Shown one piece after another: positions 5,297-5,431 of a stretch of DNA of 5,431 nucleotides. The stretch covers positions 1-5,431 of the forward strand of contig CATLIJ010000194.1 of assembly GCA_949948825.1 (NCBI GenBank), read 5' to 3'. Numbering within the stretch: position 1 is the stretch's first letter; each line of letters opens with the position of its first letter. Below the pieces are notes generated by a model, which did not search any database, was not told the DNA's origin, and saw nothing but the letters and a program-made list of their open reading frames with translations. This DNA is from an uncultured Clostridiaceae bacterium. Its GTDB lineage: Bacteria; Bacillota; Clostridia; Lachnospirales; Lachnospiraceae. A program made the position numbers and the translations under genes.

Positions 5297-5431
5297 TCAT
5301 ATCAACAGGCTGTGCCATTTCAATTCCTTTCCCGGCAAGGGAAAAAACGGTTTCCTGATTTGTTCTTCCCTCTGTTAAAAGCAACCGTTCATAGAGGAAA
5401 GTTGAAATCTGCCGTTTCAATTCCCGGATAG
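5277..5431 (-). pseudogene. Partial DUF1016/YhcG-like PDDEXK nuclease (N-terminal domain piece, 3' end lost)
   Basis: Read on the minus strand from 5429, the frame gives IRELKRQISTFLYERL, then a TNQETVFSLAGKGIEMAQ stretch and PVDMINHHDS before TAA at 5279-5277. The VRELKRQI-x3-LYERL motif followed by a short loop and a KG-x-PxDxI segment is characteristic of the DUF1016 N-terminal (YhcG) domain, which in full-length proteins of roughly 340 residues precedes a PD-(D/E)XK nuclease domain. Relatives usually continue DMIKDPYVxEFL; here the match ends at Ile (5297-5295) and the last five residues come from adhesin DNA. The gene starts beyond the right edge. The nuclease domain is missing at this end, so the product cannot be an active nuclease. 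Confidence 0.72.
5289..5300. other. Rearrangement junction with a 12-bp palindrome
   Basis: ATGATTAATCAT is a perfect palindrome covering the point where the plus-strand adhesin stops and the minus-strand DUF1016 homology stops. Both genes lose their 3' portions here. The palindrome may be a recombination or integration target, or it may have formed by chance when the two ends were joined at shared bases. Confidence 0.5.

Noticed and set aside
5323..5345. TTTCCC-GGCAA-GGGAAA hairpin as a terminator of the adhesin
   Set aside because: It lies within the minus-strand DUF1016 coding text, and no T-run follows on the plus strand; it is best explained by codon content.
1..5431. CRISPR array, tRNA, rRNA or insertion sequence with terminal repeats
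   Set aside because: No regularly spaced direct repeats, no cloverleaf-like or ribosomal sequence, and no paired terminal inverted repeats flanking a transposase were found.

Overview
The window looks like a worn accessory region from a Clostridia-type Gram-positive bacterium, most likely a Lachnospiraceae relative. The grounds are moderate-to-low GC, strong AGGAGG-type ribosome binding sites, an Rpn-family nuclease/transposase gene, and a large SpaA-like surface adhesin of the kind carried on integrative elements of gut Clostridia. The assignment is by family resemblance from memory, not by a search.

Layout. Positions 1-518 hold short coding remnants in shifting frames that I cannot name. 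Positions 576-1554 form the one complete transcription unit: a good promoter inside an imperfect inverted repeat, an intact 273-residue Rpn-family PD-(D/E)XK nuclease gene (680-1501), and a hairpin terminator. The 3' end of this gene has an internal ATG with its own Shine-Dalgarno sequence, so it could also make a small C-terminal protein (a gene within a gene, as known for rpn loci). Positions 1591-1719 are a frameshifted leftover of a second Rpn C-terminus. A possible 31-codon ORF and a strong intrinsic terminator (1826-1856) follow. Positions 1857-2112 have no convincing gene.

From 2113 to 5296 lies one large adhesin gene with an excellent ribosome binding site and a signal peptide. It is broken by a frameshift near 3340 and an in-frame TAG at 3782-3784. 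It then stops at a junction near 5293 without any cell-wall anchor. The three open stretches together give about 1060 codons of one continuous surface protein.

From about 5297 to the end, the minus strand carries the N-terminal-domain part of a DUF1016/YhcG-like nuclease gene that enters from the right edge. It loses its homology at the same junction where the adhesin ends. The two genes therefore meet tail to tail, each missing its 3' part, which marks a rearrangement scar with a 12-bp perfect palindrome across it.

Overall, the region reads as a decaying mobile-element segment with one live gene. I see no multi-gene system that would be clearly new. The best leads are the putative small protein inside the Rpn gene, with its solo relict downstream, and the tail-to-tail junction.
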